The notes under the pieces are model-generated. The model was not told the origin of the DNA, did no database searches, and was given only the letters and a program-made list of their open reading frames with translations. A stretch of DNA of 15,364 nucleotides from Echinostoma caproni (Eukaryota; Platyhelminthes; Trematoda; Plagiorchiida; Echinostomatidae), in assembly GCA_900618425.1 (NCBI GenBank), contig UZAN01048915.1, forward strand, positions 1-15,364, given 5' to 3'. Made by a program: the position numbers and the translations under genes. This document shows, in pieces, positions 1 through 8,095 of this stretch. Each line of letters starts with the position of its first letter. Within the stretch, counting starts at the first letter, position 1.

Positions 1-151
1 ATTGGTTAGCCGGAAGCTGTACCGCGGTGCGTGAGTATTCGTTGCACGATCACCACAAGCACACACACATATACAGTGATATTGACTGTCGAGAACAAGC
101 CCATTCCCGACAGTCCTGTGGGTTTCACATACTCCTACTGACATAACCTAC

Positions 152-558
152 TTGAGAGAGCAAGGTGGCATTCAGTCGTCATGGCTAGCGGTGAGCGTTT
201 TGTCATGGTTTGAGGTGCCTTTGTGTTCTCGAAAGAAGTCAAAACTAGTCAAGGCTAAAATCCCGAATGCGGTCCCAGAAAATAGACTCGGAGTCATGAT
301 TTTTCAGCACAATAACGTTTCTATCCACAAAAATCCCCGGTTCACTGAAAAAGAACTGCTACGCTTTTTTTTCTGCCTGGTGAGCAGTTGAGTAATCATT
401 GTACCAAAGAAGTGCTGAATCCTTATGACTTGGTNTGGTTTCCGACGACCCGTTACAGCGAAACAGGATGTATTCTGGGCTTTGCAAGGACTATACTAGC
501 ACAATTGTTTCGTATGATTCCTACGGTCCCGTTTTCCAAATCTCACGAAAAAAACTGA
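152..558 (+). other. Two abutting open frames offset at a T8 run, with one ambiguous base
   Basis: One frame is open to a stop at 389-391. A second frame is open from 349 to a TGA at 556-558 (69 codons) and contains the only ambiguous base, N at 435. That N lies in a GTN codon, which is valine whatever the base. The two frames overlap around eight T at 365-372, where one extra T would join them into a single frame of about 135 codons. The residues are mixed and not repetitive. I recognise no family. The region may be an exon with a sequencing indel, a decayed gene or repeat, or chance. The alternative reading, in which the T run is the pyrimidine tract of a splice acceptor, is given as the 388-511 entry. 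Confidence 0.25.
388..511 (+). CDS. Candidate internal exon, unknown protein
   Basis: A T8-CTGCCTG pyrimidine stretch leads into an AG at 386-387, and a GTATGA donor follows at 512. The 41 codons between are open, start in phase 0 and end in phase 1. The peptide runs from LSNHCTKEVLNPYDLVWF to a hydrophobic end (GFARTILAQLF). It includes the ambiguous base at 435, which does not change the residue. The exit phase matches the entry phase of the candidate exon at 2389. I do not recognise the protein. An open stretch of this length with AG/GT borders is not rare by chance, so this is tentative. Confidence 0.2.
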
Positions 559-1179
559 CAAAAGCTAGTATTCTAATTGGGTGACGTGAACGGATTACGG
601 GGGAAACGGTTGCACTACAAAAAGATAAACACTGTCTGCACTACTTCCGTAACTGTCATTTGCCCGAGCGCAAATCTAATAGGCCACAACCACGTCCATG
701 AAGAGTTGACATATATCTGTTCCGAACTGACATGGATAAAATACCACCGTTTGGTCTCTAAATGTGTGTTGTTATGGCAAATTTTGACTACGGTATTGGA
801 AGTTATCAGTTTTACTGGGGACTGATTGAACATCAGAATCGGCCAAGGGAGACGAACTGAACAGTGGCTCGATCTAAACAATGGAAAAAATGTATGTTCG
901 ATCATCACCGGGACTCGTTTGTGCACCTCGCGCTGTGGCAATCATAAGCACAATTGACACACACCGGCGTTTGTTATAGGAACCACACTACGGCGTTGAC
1001 TAGTGCTGAAGGGGATCTAATGGTGTCGGATGTCAGAGTTCGCGTTAATCATGTATCTGATCACGTCGTTTGTACTATCTCCGCATTTGTACTATTTATC
1101 CATTGCTTAACTGGAAATGGACAAGTGGACAAGTGGTGACACTGCCAATCCTTTTGGTGTGTTCATCTGCAATGCTGTT
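559..1179. other. Unassigned sequence
   Basis: Short open frames exist on both strands (for example 577-825 plus and 615-941 minus) and overlap each other. None has a recognisable motif or a clearly better splice context. I see no RNA gene or tandem repeat here. Confidence 0.6.
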
Positions 1180-1209
1180 ACACACACACACACACACACA
1201 TACATACAT
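1180..1209. repeat. (AC)n microsatellite passing into (ATAC)n
   Basis: About ten uninterrupted AC units are followed by two TACA-type units. The plus-strand open frame that crosses it translates as HTHTHT and is an artefact of the repeat. Confidence 0.95.
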
Positions 1210-1453
1210 GTTGACATTGGGGTTTTCTTGTTAAAGAATTCAATCAATTATCCTGCTAGTTGCTCTTGTCCCTACGTATTTTTATTGAGTATTGTATGGC
1301 TTCAAATATATTTTTAGCAAATTGAAAATTCACGCACAAAAAATTTAAAAAAATCTGAATTCTTTCGAGAATCTATGACAGCTCGAATACTGAGGATGTA
1401 TTGTGCTCTGAATTATTTCTACAAGGTAGGCAGTATCCGATAATCCTTCGCTC

Positions 1454-1493
1454 TTCACTCTCACTCAAGCTCATCATATGAATCGTCAACCCC
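1454..1493 (+). repeat. Dispersed 40-bp repeat, copy 1
   Basis: This copy matches 1935-1974 at 37 of 40 positions. All three differences are transitions, which suggests two diverged copies of one element. The shared core reads GCTCATCATRTGAATCGTC. Similarity stops on both sides, so each copy is probably a fragment of a longer mobile or satellite element whose identity I cannot name. Confidence 0.75.
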
Positions 1494-2388
1494 TGTGATA
1501 ATCGGAATAGTATTGAATATAGGAATACGGGAACCTGTACTGTATTACTCAGAACTGGATTGACTTCAACCCGAACTGCGGAAAACAATGAAATACACCG
1601 AGAATTGGTTGCAGCAAGTGCCAGTGTTTATTGACAGAAACGGAACATGTTTTATTGAAGGTAATAGGCCATATCATTGATTGAACAGGAATCGTCCAAT
1701 CACGTAACTGTTTGCGCAGACGTATCGCATGTACCAACTCTGATGTAATGTTTCCCCGGTTTACTATTGGTCCATCTTCGTGAACTGTGATTGGATAACA
1801 TGAAGGTGTATCTAGTCATACTTGGAACGCGATCACGTATGTCTGGATCACCGCATGATAACACGGATAATGATGTTGATGATAATCATTTCATTTAAGG
1901 TCGATCAAAGACTCGGGAAGTACTAGACTGGAGTTTCACTCTTACTCAGGCTCATCATGTGAATCGTCAACCCCCGCCCCCGGCCCGGTTTCTAACTCTC
2001 ACACCACTACTCATAAGCACCTGTGAGCCACCTGTGAAATATCGTAATGGTTTATGAGATTTCGTTGCGCAATCGGGCCCCCACTGATGCACAACCTTGT
2101 GATGAACCAGAATCAAAGGATGAAATGAAAGAAGCACCGGTCCTTGTCGAGTCTGATCCATCAACCAATCAGTACTCGTGTTATTTCAGTCATAGTGTTT
2201 CCGAGCGCGCCGCGGTGGATTTGATTGGTCCAAAATGCTGCCTCTTTAACAGTCGCTTCGAAAGTGTAACGCGTTGCTCCCTGGCTGGCGTTACCTCGGA
2301 CCATTGGATCACCAGAGAATTCTTCCTTATCCAACCGAACTTTTCCCTGTCCTCTCCCGCCCCCACTTACTTCAAGGCGCTTCTTCAG
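1494..2388. other. Unassigned sequence with a short TGATGATAATCA patch
   Basis: Apart from repeat copy 2 this stretch has no assigned feature. An imperfect TGA-rich patch lies at 1869-1892. From 2047 a plus-strand frame of 116 codons is open; its first 50 residues are acidic and hydrophilic (DEPESKDEMKEAP) and could be coding, but no convincing donor or acceptor defines an exon. The last 50 bases before 2389 are strongly pyrimidine-rich. Confidence 0.5.
1935..1974 (+). repeat. Dispersed 40-bp repeat, copy 2
   Basis: Second copy of the element at 1454-1493, same orientation, 481 bp downstream. It runs straight into a C-rich stretch (1971-1984) absent from copy 1. Confidence 0.75.
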
Positions 2389-2513
2389 GGAATTTAGATA
2401 ATCTGATAAACACGATTGATGCCGTGAAGCAGTACTTCCACGACTTTATTCCCGTTCCCGTTTTCCATGCTTTAAAACTAGCAGCCTGGATATGCCACCG
2501 TGGAAAAGATCAG
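2389..2513 (+). CDS. Candidate internal exon, unknown protein
   Basis: This is the best-bordered plus-strand exon candidate. A long C/T-rich tract from about 2338 ends in CTTCTTCAG at 2380-2388, and a CAG|GTAGCC donor follows at 2513/2514. The 41 complete codons between are open, with entry phase 1 and exit phase 0. The peptide contains NLDNLINTIDAVKQYFHDF and then PVPVFHALKLAAWICHRGKDQ, a pattern compatible with an alpha-helical, HEAT-like or other cytosolic protein, though I recognise no family. The frame stops two codons into the presumed intron. Entry phase fits the exit of 388-511, and exit phase fits the entry of 3242-3370. Confidence 0.3.
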
Positions 2514-3075
2514 GTAGCCTGACAACGCGGATGCATACTTTGATGACCAAACAATGCATCGTACTTCCGGCAGATATATCGATTAAACCTTTTATTCTAG
2601 CACAATTAAACTGACCCATCTCATGACTATCATTCGCATGGTGTATGGGAACCACAATTAGTCAGTTTAATAATCACTCCACAAATGATTTGTGTTGAAC
2701 GGATAATCTATTCTCGATTTTCTGATCCACGTAGCACACTTGGTATTATTCTATTCACATTCTAACGGATCAGGATGTTTTCAATGCCCTACTTTTGTGG
2801 GGGTTTTCAAGCTGGAAATTAATTCCATTCCCCGGTGTCGCTGTGTCATTTGGCGTGCGGTTGGACAAGAAGAGGAGAAGGAGTAATACAACCTATTTGT
2901 CTCCGCATGACAGATGACTGTGAAAGTTCCGGAAGGAGCACAGAAAAAGTACTTACTGTAAACCGGGTCCGAACACGGACCAGGCAGTTATGCGGGTCAG
3001 CTCACGGTACCGTGACAATGCGTATCGGTTGCCAACTGTCAACTGTCAGTTTCCGGTCTGGTTGCGGACAGCGAC
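2514..3075. other. Unassigned sequence
   Basis: This would be intron if the flanking exon candidates are real. A weak acceptor at 2772-2773 is followed by a 47-codon phase-0 open frame, but no convincing donor closes it. No RNA gene or repeat unit was seen. Confidence 0.5.
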
Positions 3076-3093
3076 TGTGTGTGTGTGTGTGTG
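3076..3093. repeat. (TG)9 microsatellite
   Basis: Nine perfect TG units. It accounts for the CVCVC runs in the overlapping open frames. Confidence 0.95.
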
Positions 3094-3163
3094 ACCATTT
3101 AGGCTCGAGTGCGCTGCTGGGAGTAACGGCTGTCCTACCACATCCTTTACACCTGCGCGCTCG

Positions 3164-3189
3164 CACACACACACACACACACACACACA
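3164..3189. repeat. (CA)13 microsatellite
   Basis: Thirteen perfect CA units, 70 bp from the (TG)9 tract. The two tracts are complementary and could pair as an imperfect cruciform of about 18 bp arms. Confidence 0.95.
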
Positions 3190-3241
3190 TGCACCTCACA
3201 CTATCAGGTTGAAATAACTTGGAGGAATGACTTCGTTGCAG

Positions 3242-3370
3242 CAAGGGATATATGACACAATAATACTATCGATTCGTGGCATTTTAACCTCGCTTAACCG
3301 CGTTTTCCCGAGGATCCAAAAGAATAAATCAATGATATGTGCTGATAGGCGTAAATTGATCCTGTTTGCT
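3242..3370 (+). CDS. Candidate internal exon with consensus donor, unknown protein
   Basis: The stretch runs from TTGCAG|CAAGG (AG at 3240-3241) to GCT|GTAAGTGT (GT at 3371), the donor being a near-perfect metazoan match. The 43 codons are open, phase 0 to phase 0, and encode a basic peptide containing GIYDTIILSIRGILTSLNRV and KSMICADRRKLILFA. The acceptor has only a short pyrimidine tract. The phases allow direct joining to the 2389-2513 candidate. An overlapping minus-strand open frame is of similar length, so strand is not certain. No family recognised. Confidence 0.27.
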
Positions 3371-3459
3371 GTAAGTGTACCGATCATACGGATTCCATTG
3401 TTCGTTCAATACTGAATGATCTCATTTGAAATGCACTGCAGTATATGCCCAACTAATCG

Positions 3460-3515
3460 TCGTGGACTCGAACCCGAGCGCGCGGTTTTGCTCTCGTTCA
3501 TCAGGGCGAGACAAG
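3460..3515 (-). repeat. tRNA-like (SINE head) fragment
   Basis: On the minus strand an exact pol III B box, GGTTCGAGTCC, lies at 3474-3464. An A-box-like TGATGAACGAG, with one mismatch to TRGYNNANNNG, lies upstream at 3503-3493. The gap between the boxes is only about 18 bases, shorter than in tRNAs, so this is not a functional tRNA. It is more likely a decayed tRNA-derived SINE head. The flanks also carry CTGATGA and AAAAC boxes reminiscent of a hammerhead core; see findings. Confidence 0.45.
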
Positions 3516-3668
3516 TTGACTGATCCCGGACTATTCGAACTGACCAGTTGCTCGATGACAACTCAGCTTAGGGGTAATTTACTATATTTGAAGTGACATT
3601 GCTGTCTTCAGCTTGCCTCAATGAGATCGTGCTTACAATTGCCATAATCCATACTCAGTTGTGATTTC

Positions 3669-3672
<4 letters not shown>

Positions 3673-3713
<41 letters not shown>
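3673..3713. repeat. (AC)20 microsatellite
   Basis: The longest simple repeat in the window, 41 bases of uninterrupted AC and likely length-polymorphic. Confidence 0.97.
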
Positions 3714-3716
<3 letters not shown>

Positions 3717-4014
3717 TGCTCGGTTCGTTTTCTGCTCTCACATTAGAAACCATGTGCATATGTGCCAATCAGCTCACATTGTGTAACCAATTCATCGCAA
3801 ATGTTTCCATTCAAATTCAATCTTATTCAAGTGTCGTCTTCTACGAGAGTCAGTCAGTGAAAATTTGTTGTGCTATTTTTCATGGCTTTACTTACCCCGT
3901 TGCATTTGTGAACTATGAGGATCTACTAGGGCAGATCTTGGTGTGTGTTTGTGACCCCTGGGATAATCAAGACCACGCATTTCCCTTTTCTATGGTCCAA
4001 TTTGTCTTTTTAAG

Positions 4015-4063
4015 TAACGATAACGGGAATCAAAAAGTCGTTGATTCAAGTGATTGATTACGT
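4015..4063 (+). CDS. Candidate 49-nt micro-exon
   Basis: A T-rich tract (TTTGTCTTTTTAAG) precedes position 4015, and a CGT|GTAAGTGT donor follows 4063; both are strong signals. The 15 complete codons are open with entry phase 1 and exit phase 2 (TITGIKKSLIQVIDY). The exit phase fits the candidate at 5425. Very short, so chance cannot be excluded. Confidence 0.17.
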
Positions 4064-4909
4064 GTAAGTGTAATTGTTGGATTAGCCTTGTATACGAACA
4101 ACCACAATCGCTGTGGAGAGGAGCTTCCAAGCCGTTCTATTAGTACAAGAGGATAAGTAGGTGGACAGAAGTGATTATGCTTGCCTGTGACACACTCTTC
4201 CCCCCCACACACACCCTTCAAAAACATACAATGCATGTAGATTGTTCACAATCTTGGACAGTGCTCAACAGACCTAATTAGAAACAAACTGTGCGCAGAG
4301 AGAGAGAGAGCTTAGATTGACGCTCGGGTGGATGACGAAATGAAGATTGGAAGACTGGAACTAGCTGTACTTGTTCTTGTGTGTGTGTGCATCGTGGATG
4401 GAGCGGTTGCGTAATTACGCGTCGCCAATCCGGTATGTGAGTCAGTGGCGTGAGTGACAGTTGACGGTTGAAAAGTGCAAATGAATCAACTCAATGTCGT
4501 TTGAGCACAAATCAGTTCGTGAATATTTCTTTGTCTCTCCTTACAAACACCCCCTCCTTCTCACCAATCTCCTCCGCATCTCAATTGACCGAATTCGATG
4601 TACGCTTGACCTTGATTCTATAGTAGAGGTAGAGGGAGCTTGATGGTTGAGTATGCTAACTGAGCTTGATAATCAGTCAAAATCTCTACACCAAAAGGTC
4701 AAGTGGATAGATGTTTTAACTAATTATTTGAACATCAAGTTGACGCAGAGGTGACAGTGGGGCTATCTGATTTAAAAATCCACAATATATGGAAACATTT
4801 AGAGGTAACAGGTACTCTCGATGATCTTGGATGTGGATATCACTCCTTGAGAGGTCATTAATTCCCCACTAGTTTCGAGATCACGTTTTGAAGGCACAAC
4901 CTAAATGTT
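4064..4909. other. Unassigned sequence with short (AG) and (TG) tracts
   Basis: It contains (AG)7 at 4297-4310 and a short (TG) run near 4379-4389. A 24-codon frame at 4340-4414 starts with ATG and is hydrophobic after a short basic start, like a signal peptide, but stops at once. A C/T-rich stretch lies at about 4530-4590. No gene is recognisable. Confidence 0.5.
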
Positions 4910-4964
4910 CACGGTTCGAGTCCTGACGAGTCCCAAACAGGACGAAACAGTTGTCCTCACAGTG
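4910..4964 (+). ncRNA. Hammerhead ribozyme motif, schistosome (type I) like
   Basis: All catalytic-core pieces occur in order. CTGACGA (4923-4929) is followed by stem II GTCC/GGAC (4930-4933 with 4940-4943), closed by a six-base loop. Then come GAAA (4944-4947), a three-pair stem III ACA/TGT (4947-4949 with 4952-4954) closed by a two-base loop, and the cleavage triplet GTC, predicted cut after C4955. Stem III of three pairs with a two-base loop is the unusual layout I recall for the schistosome Sm-alpha hammerhead, here with different pairing bases. Stem I is weak: GAG/CTC (4918-4920 with 4956-4958) pairs only if TC (4921-4922) is bulged, then an internal loop, then CAC/GTG (4910-4912 with 4962-4964). 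Activity is therefore uncertain. An exact pol III B box overlaps stem I at 4913-4923. Confidence 0.75.
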
Positions 4965-5233
4965 CTCTTTGTCGGTCATTACAAATATTTCCATCGCATT
5001 TGCATAAAAGCGTTAATGATTAGGAAAACACATAACTGATCCGAAGTATTTGATCCTTTCAGCTTGACTGTAACTCATAAAACGGGGCGGTTTCGCACTT
5101 GGTCGGCATAGACCCTGCTGAGCAGAGGATTATTGTGCACCAGGTGATTTACTAAGCCAGAAACACACTGCTGCTGCTACCCGTTTACTGGACAAAACTG
5201 TGTCCCAAATGGCACTGGGTGATCACAACTCAT
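4965..5233. other. Sequence downstream of the hammerhead, probably rest of the repeat unit
   Basis: No gene seen. The stretch GGTCGGCATAGACCCTGCTG at 5101-5120 lies about 140 bases after the ribozyme and may be part of the same repeated element, but no second copy exists here to define its ends. Confidence 0.35.
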
Positions 5234-5254
5234 ACACACACACACACACACACA
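5234..5254. repeat. (AC)10 microsatellite
   Basis: Uninterrupted AC dinucleotides, 21 bases. Confidence 0.95.
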
Positions 5255-5335
5255 AACATGAATTGTTTGTGTTTTTGGTGCAACACAACAATCTGGATGC
5301 TCGATTGGCTTGAAGCCACATTTCGTCCTGTGCAT

Positions 5336-5355
5336 ACTGAACTGAACTGAACTGA
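5336..5355. repeat. (ACTGA)4 pentanucleotide repeat
   Basis: Four perfect ACTGA units. The unit differs by one base from the (ACTGG) array at 8208-8247. Confidence 0.95.
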
Positions 5356-5424
5356 AAATCTCAGATCTGTTCCGGTTCAAGATAGCCAGAGTGACTGAAT
5401 ATGGTCCTGCTTCCTCGTGATCAG

Positions 5425-5524
5425 CGTTGGTGTATCTGTGGGTTCCAAACTTGGAGCGCGTAAACAAATTTTGTTGTATAATACCCGGAATATTATGATG
5501 ATCAAAATGGGAATGCCTATGAGG
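5425..5524 (+). CDS. Candidate internal exon with consensus donor
   Basis: A pyrimidine tract TCCTGCTTCCTC leads to GATCAG|C at 5424/5425, and a GAGG|GTGAGTAGG donor follows 5524. The 33 complete codons are open, entry phase 2 and exit phase 0. The peptide is basic and methionine-rich (VGVSVGSKLGARK, then NIMMIKMGMPMR). Entry phase fits the micro-exon candidate at 4015-4063. No family recognised. Confidence 0.22.
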
Positions 5525-6169
5525 GTGAGTAGGAAGATAACCGGGATAAATTATAAAATCACCTAACGGAACTCAGAAACCTTCACAGCCGTTTCCTAGT
5601 GGATAAACACACACGTTCGCTGTAGGATTTCCCTACTGATAACAAACTTTGAGATCGTATAGTCAGTCTTTTTCGGACCTCTATGAACTGTGTGGGACAG
5701 ATAGGTATTGCATGCTGCATCACTGCCAATCTTCCATAGCAAATTGTTCAACCGTTGCTTAATCATGGCGTGTTTCATAGCAAGTTATAAAATACAGTAC
5801 AGTAATTCGATCAAACAGAATTCACCTAACCCTTGTTTTCGAAACAAAATTTGATTTGATGGATCATTCTGAGTTTGCCCTTCAGAGCCACGATGTCCCT
5901 GATGTGTTAGGCCAATTTAACACCTGTCCCACCACTGCCGTATGAAGAACGTACACCATACACACAGTCAACAGAATGGAAATAAACAAATAAATGTATA
6001 AATAAAACTGTCCCACTGGCGTGCTCGAAGTATTTTTTTGGTTCGACAATACTTTCTCTCTCCTCGATCTCTCGTGCTCCGAGTGACGACTGGACTGTAT
6101 CACGCCACGGTGCACAATCCGAAAACACCTATCGGATAAACAATTTCGTCCGGGGAAAAAATACCTCAC
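5525..6169. other. Unassigned sequence
   Basis: Only short unrelated open frames, including a minus-strand frame (5882-6223) whose glutamine run is just the translated (TTG)n repeat that follows. No RNA gene or transposon motif seen. Confidence 0.6.

Positions 6170-6200
<31 letters not shown>
6170..6200. repeat. (TTG)10 trinucleotide repeat
   Basis: Ten TTG units, reading as polyglutamine on the minus strand. There is no evidence that the minus strand is translated here. Confidence 0.95.
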
Positions 6201-6402
6201 GTACATACACGTAATGATTTCAATATCTAAATTTAGTCACTTATATGTATTTGTGTCATCGAATAACAATGCAGTCTCATACAGATTCACAATGAGACTG
6301 TATATGGTGGTGATTGTTCCATTACGTGCATCACATCCATCCAACTGCTGCTACTACGGTAGTGGCGGTGGCGGTTGATACCGCGTGCTGATTGTCCTCC
6401 AG

Positions 6403-6517
6403 CAAATTACGGGATGACTGTCGTGTTCGACAATGGGAACATTCAGAAAATTAGTTTCTGCCAATACCGAACACAGACGGCGTGTACCGGGCACAAGCCT
6501 ATAATGCAAACATGTAG
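6403..6517 (+). CDS. Candidate internal exon with three cysteines
   Basis: The acceptor is GATTGTCCTCCAG (AG at 6401-6402) and the donor TGTAG|GTACGA lies at 6517/6518. The 37 complete codons are open, entry phase 1 and exit phase 2. The peptide holds YGMTVVFDNGNIQKISFCQY followed by ACTGHKPIMQTC. Three regularly spaced cysteines and a polar composition would suit an extracellular domain, but they match no spacing I can name (EGF, Kunitz and thrombospondin patterns do not fit). Confidence 0.25.
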
Positions 6518-7145
6518 GTACGATCAGTCATCGTCGACAGATTTCGTCCACCCGTCGTTTTTCGTGGTGATGCACTAAGCCCTGCAGAATTCGAGAAGAC
6601 CATCTTGATATGAACTGATCTGGCATACTGATTGTGAATGATTGGGTGGGGTACTACACCGCAACACATTACAGTGAAACGGAAGTGATCACGCATACCA
6701 TGTAGTTTTTATCAAAGAAGACACACGTATCTGCTACATTTCATCGGGACACAACCATTAGTCTGTGGTCAACAATTTATTATTTTTTTACCGTGTCATT
6801 TCGACTTGTCAGTTTCTCTTGTTTACCGTACCGACTAACCCATTAAACAGGTGTAAACGATGATCGTCAGGATCCGTTCTGTCCAGGCTCATTTCGTTGT
6901 ATATTAGCTCTTCAACGACGCGCCCATCAATGGACCAATAATTCATCAAGGTCATGTCTAGGTCATTCCTGTCTGATTCGCCAACCGAGCTATACTTGCC
7001 AAATTGACGAATGAACGTTCAAGCCACCTTGACGGCGTCGCTATGTCTAGAATTCAGGGAACACTGTTAGCACGAAGCACGTGTAGACATGCTGGCACCA
7101 TCTGGTGAAAATCAAGAGGACAACGTATGCCATACAGTGCACGGG
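6518..7145. other. Unassigned sequence
   Basis: No supported gene. It carries GGACCAAT at 6932-6939, the reverse complement of a word (ATTGGTCC) that recurs at 1766, 2224 and 7264. Confidence 0.5.
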
Positions 7146-7168
7146 TACACACACACGCACACACACGC
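7146..7168. repeat. Interrupted (AC)n microsatellite
   Basis: AC dinucleotides with one GC interruption. Confidence 0.9.
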
Positions 7169-7264
7169 ATATACAAACTGAGGCATAAATAAACCTCAAC
7201 GCTTACATACCCCATATACTGTGGCCACAGACGTGCAATCATTTGGGTGAACGCCATGTGTTGA

Positions 7265-7498
7265 TTGGTCCAATTTGTCAGGCGACTGGATGTCGACCGT
7301 ATGTCGCTTTATGCCTGTCATCGTGTGTTCGTGAGTCAGCCAATCACCAAGGCCTTGCCATCTATACACAACATGCCGAGACAGTTAGGTGCCGCCAACT
7401 GTTGTCAGTATGAGGGACCATTCGAACGGATCGCGAGAGCGCGTTCGAGAACGAGGGCGAGACTGTGTGCCGCCGATTCGCGCATGTCAAACACATAA
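7265..7498 (+). other. Open region of uncertain coding status
   Basis: An acceptor-like TTGTCAG lies at 7275-7281. Two different frames are open afterwards: one for 45 codons with four cysteines, the other to 7498 with an arginine-rich end. Both look equally protein-like, so neither can be called. The phase after 6403-6517 would favour the longer frame. Confidence 0.2.
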
Positions 7499-7540
7499 AC
7501 ACCTGCCGTGATCTGCAGAGATTTACGAGTTGTTTTTTTT

Positions 7541-7564
7541 GGTTGGTTGGTTGGTTGGTTGGTT
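7541..7564. repeat. (GGTT)6 tetranucleotide repeat after T8
   Basis: Six GGTT units directly following eight T (7533-7540). G-runs of two spaced by TT could form a two-layer G-quadruplex. Confidence 0.95.
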
Positions 7565-8001
7565 TCATTAAAAACATTATATGCACGTACAAATATACAT
7601 AGAACTAGAGGCCCAATTTGATGATGGCATTCTCGAGATACACCTCATCAAATCGGATCGTCATTAGACCAGGCTAACTGGAACAATTGTCCGGTACAGT
7701 ACACGCACACGCTCGCGCTTAAAATATGCTGGAATATGTATGGAAACCGCTGGGATGGAATACAGCTTGTAGTATACAGCCCAACCCACGCGATTGAATA
7801 ATCTATCTATTGTATGACCATTAAATGAGAGACGTAGATCTCTATTGACCAAATTCGTGCAATATTTCCCAATATTCGTACACACCGCTGCACTGAGACG
7901 GAGAGAGAGAGACCATTTTGTACGAAAATAAGAACAGTATTGCCATACACTGTGATCAGATCAGATTCTGTGTTATGACAATTGAGAAAATACATATTTT
8001 A
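7565..8001. other. Unassigned sequence
   Basis: Short open frames on both strands only. A short GAGAGA tract lies near 7900. Confidence 0.6.
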
Positions 8002-8011
8002 CCCCCCCCCC
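8002..8011. repeat. C10 homopolymer
   Basis: Ten C followed two bases later by a short (CA) run. Such runs are prone to sequencing indels. Confidence 0.9.
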
Positions 8012-8073
8012 GCCACACACACACATGCACACTTTTTATCGAATTTATTATTGGTTTTACAACCAGTTCCTCA

Positions 8074-8095
8074 GGAAGGAAGGAAGCAAGGAAGC
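8074..8095. repeat. (GGAA)n/(GGAAGCAA) repeat
   Basis: Three GGAA units pass into GCAAGGAAGC variants. Confidence 0.8.

Noticed and set aside
2835..3212. 125-codon plus-strand open frame
   Set aside because: It runs through the (TG)9 and (CA)13 tracts and has no recognisable domain.
1180..3713. CRISPR-like or regularly spaced repeats
   Set aside because: The recurring tracts are (CA)n/(TG)n microsatellites at irregular spacing, and the organism appears eukaryotic.
3896..3957. Minus-strand exon-like stretch with TTATCCCAG acceptor and GTAAGT donor
   Set aside because: It overlaps the plus-strand open frame and is as good as several plus-strand candidates. I kept it as a warning that AG-open-GT patterns arise often by chance here.
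3716..4057. 113-codon plus-strand open frame
   Set aside because: No domain recognised. It contains a word shared with a repeat-like region at 13839 and starts right after the (AC)20 tract.
5882..6223. Polyglutamine-containing minus-strand frame
   Set aside because: The glutamines are the reverse of (TTG)10; the rest has no protein signature.
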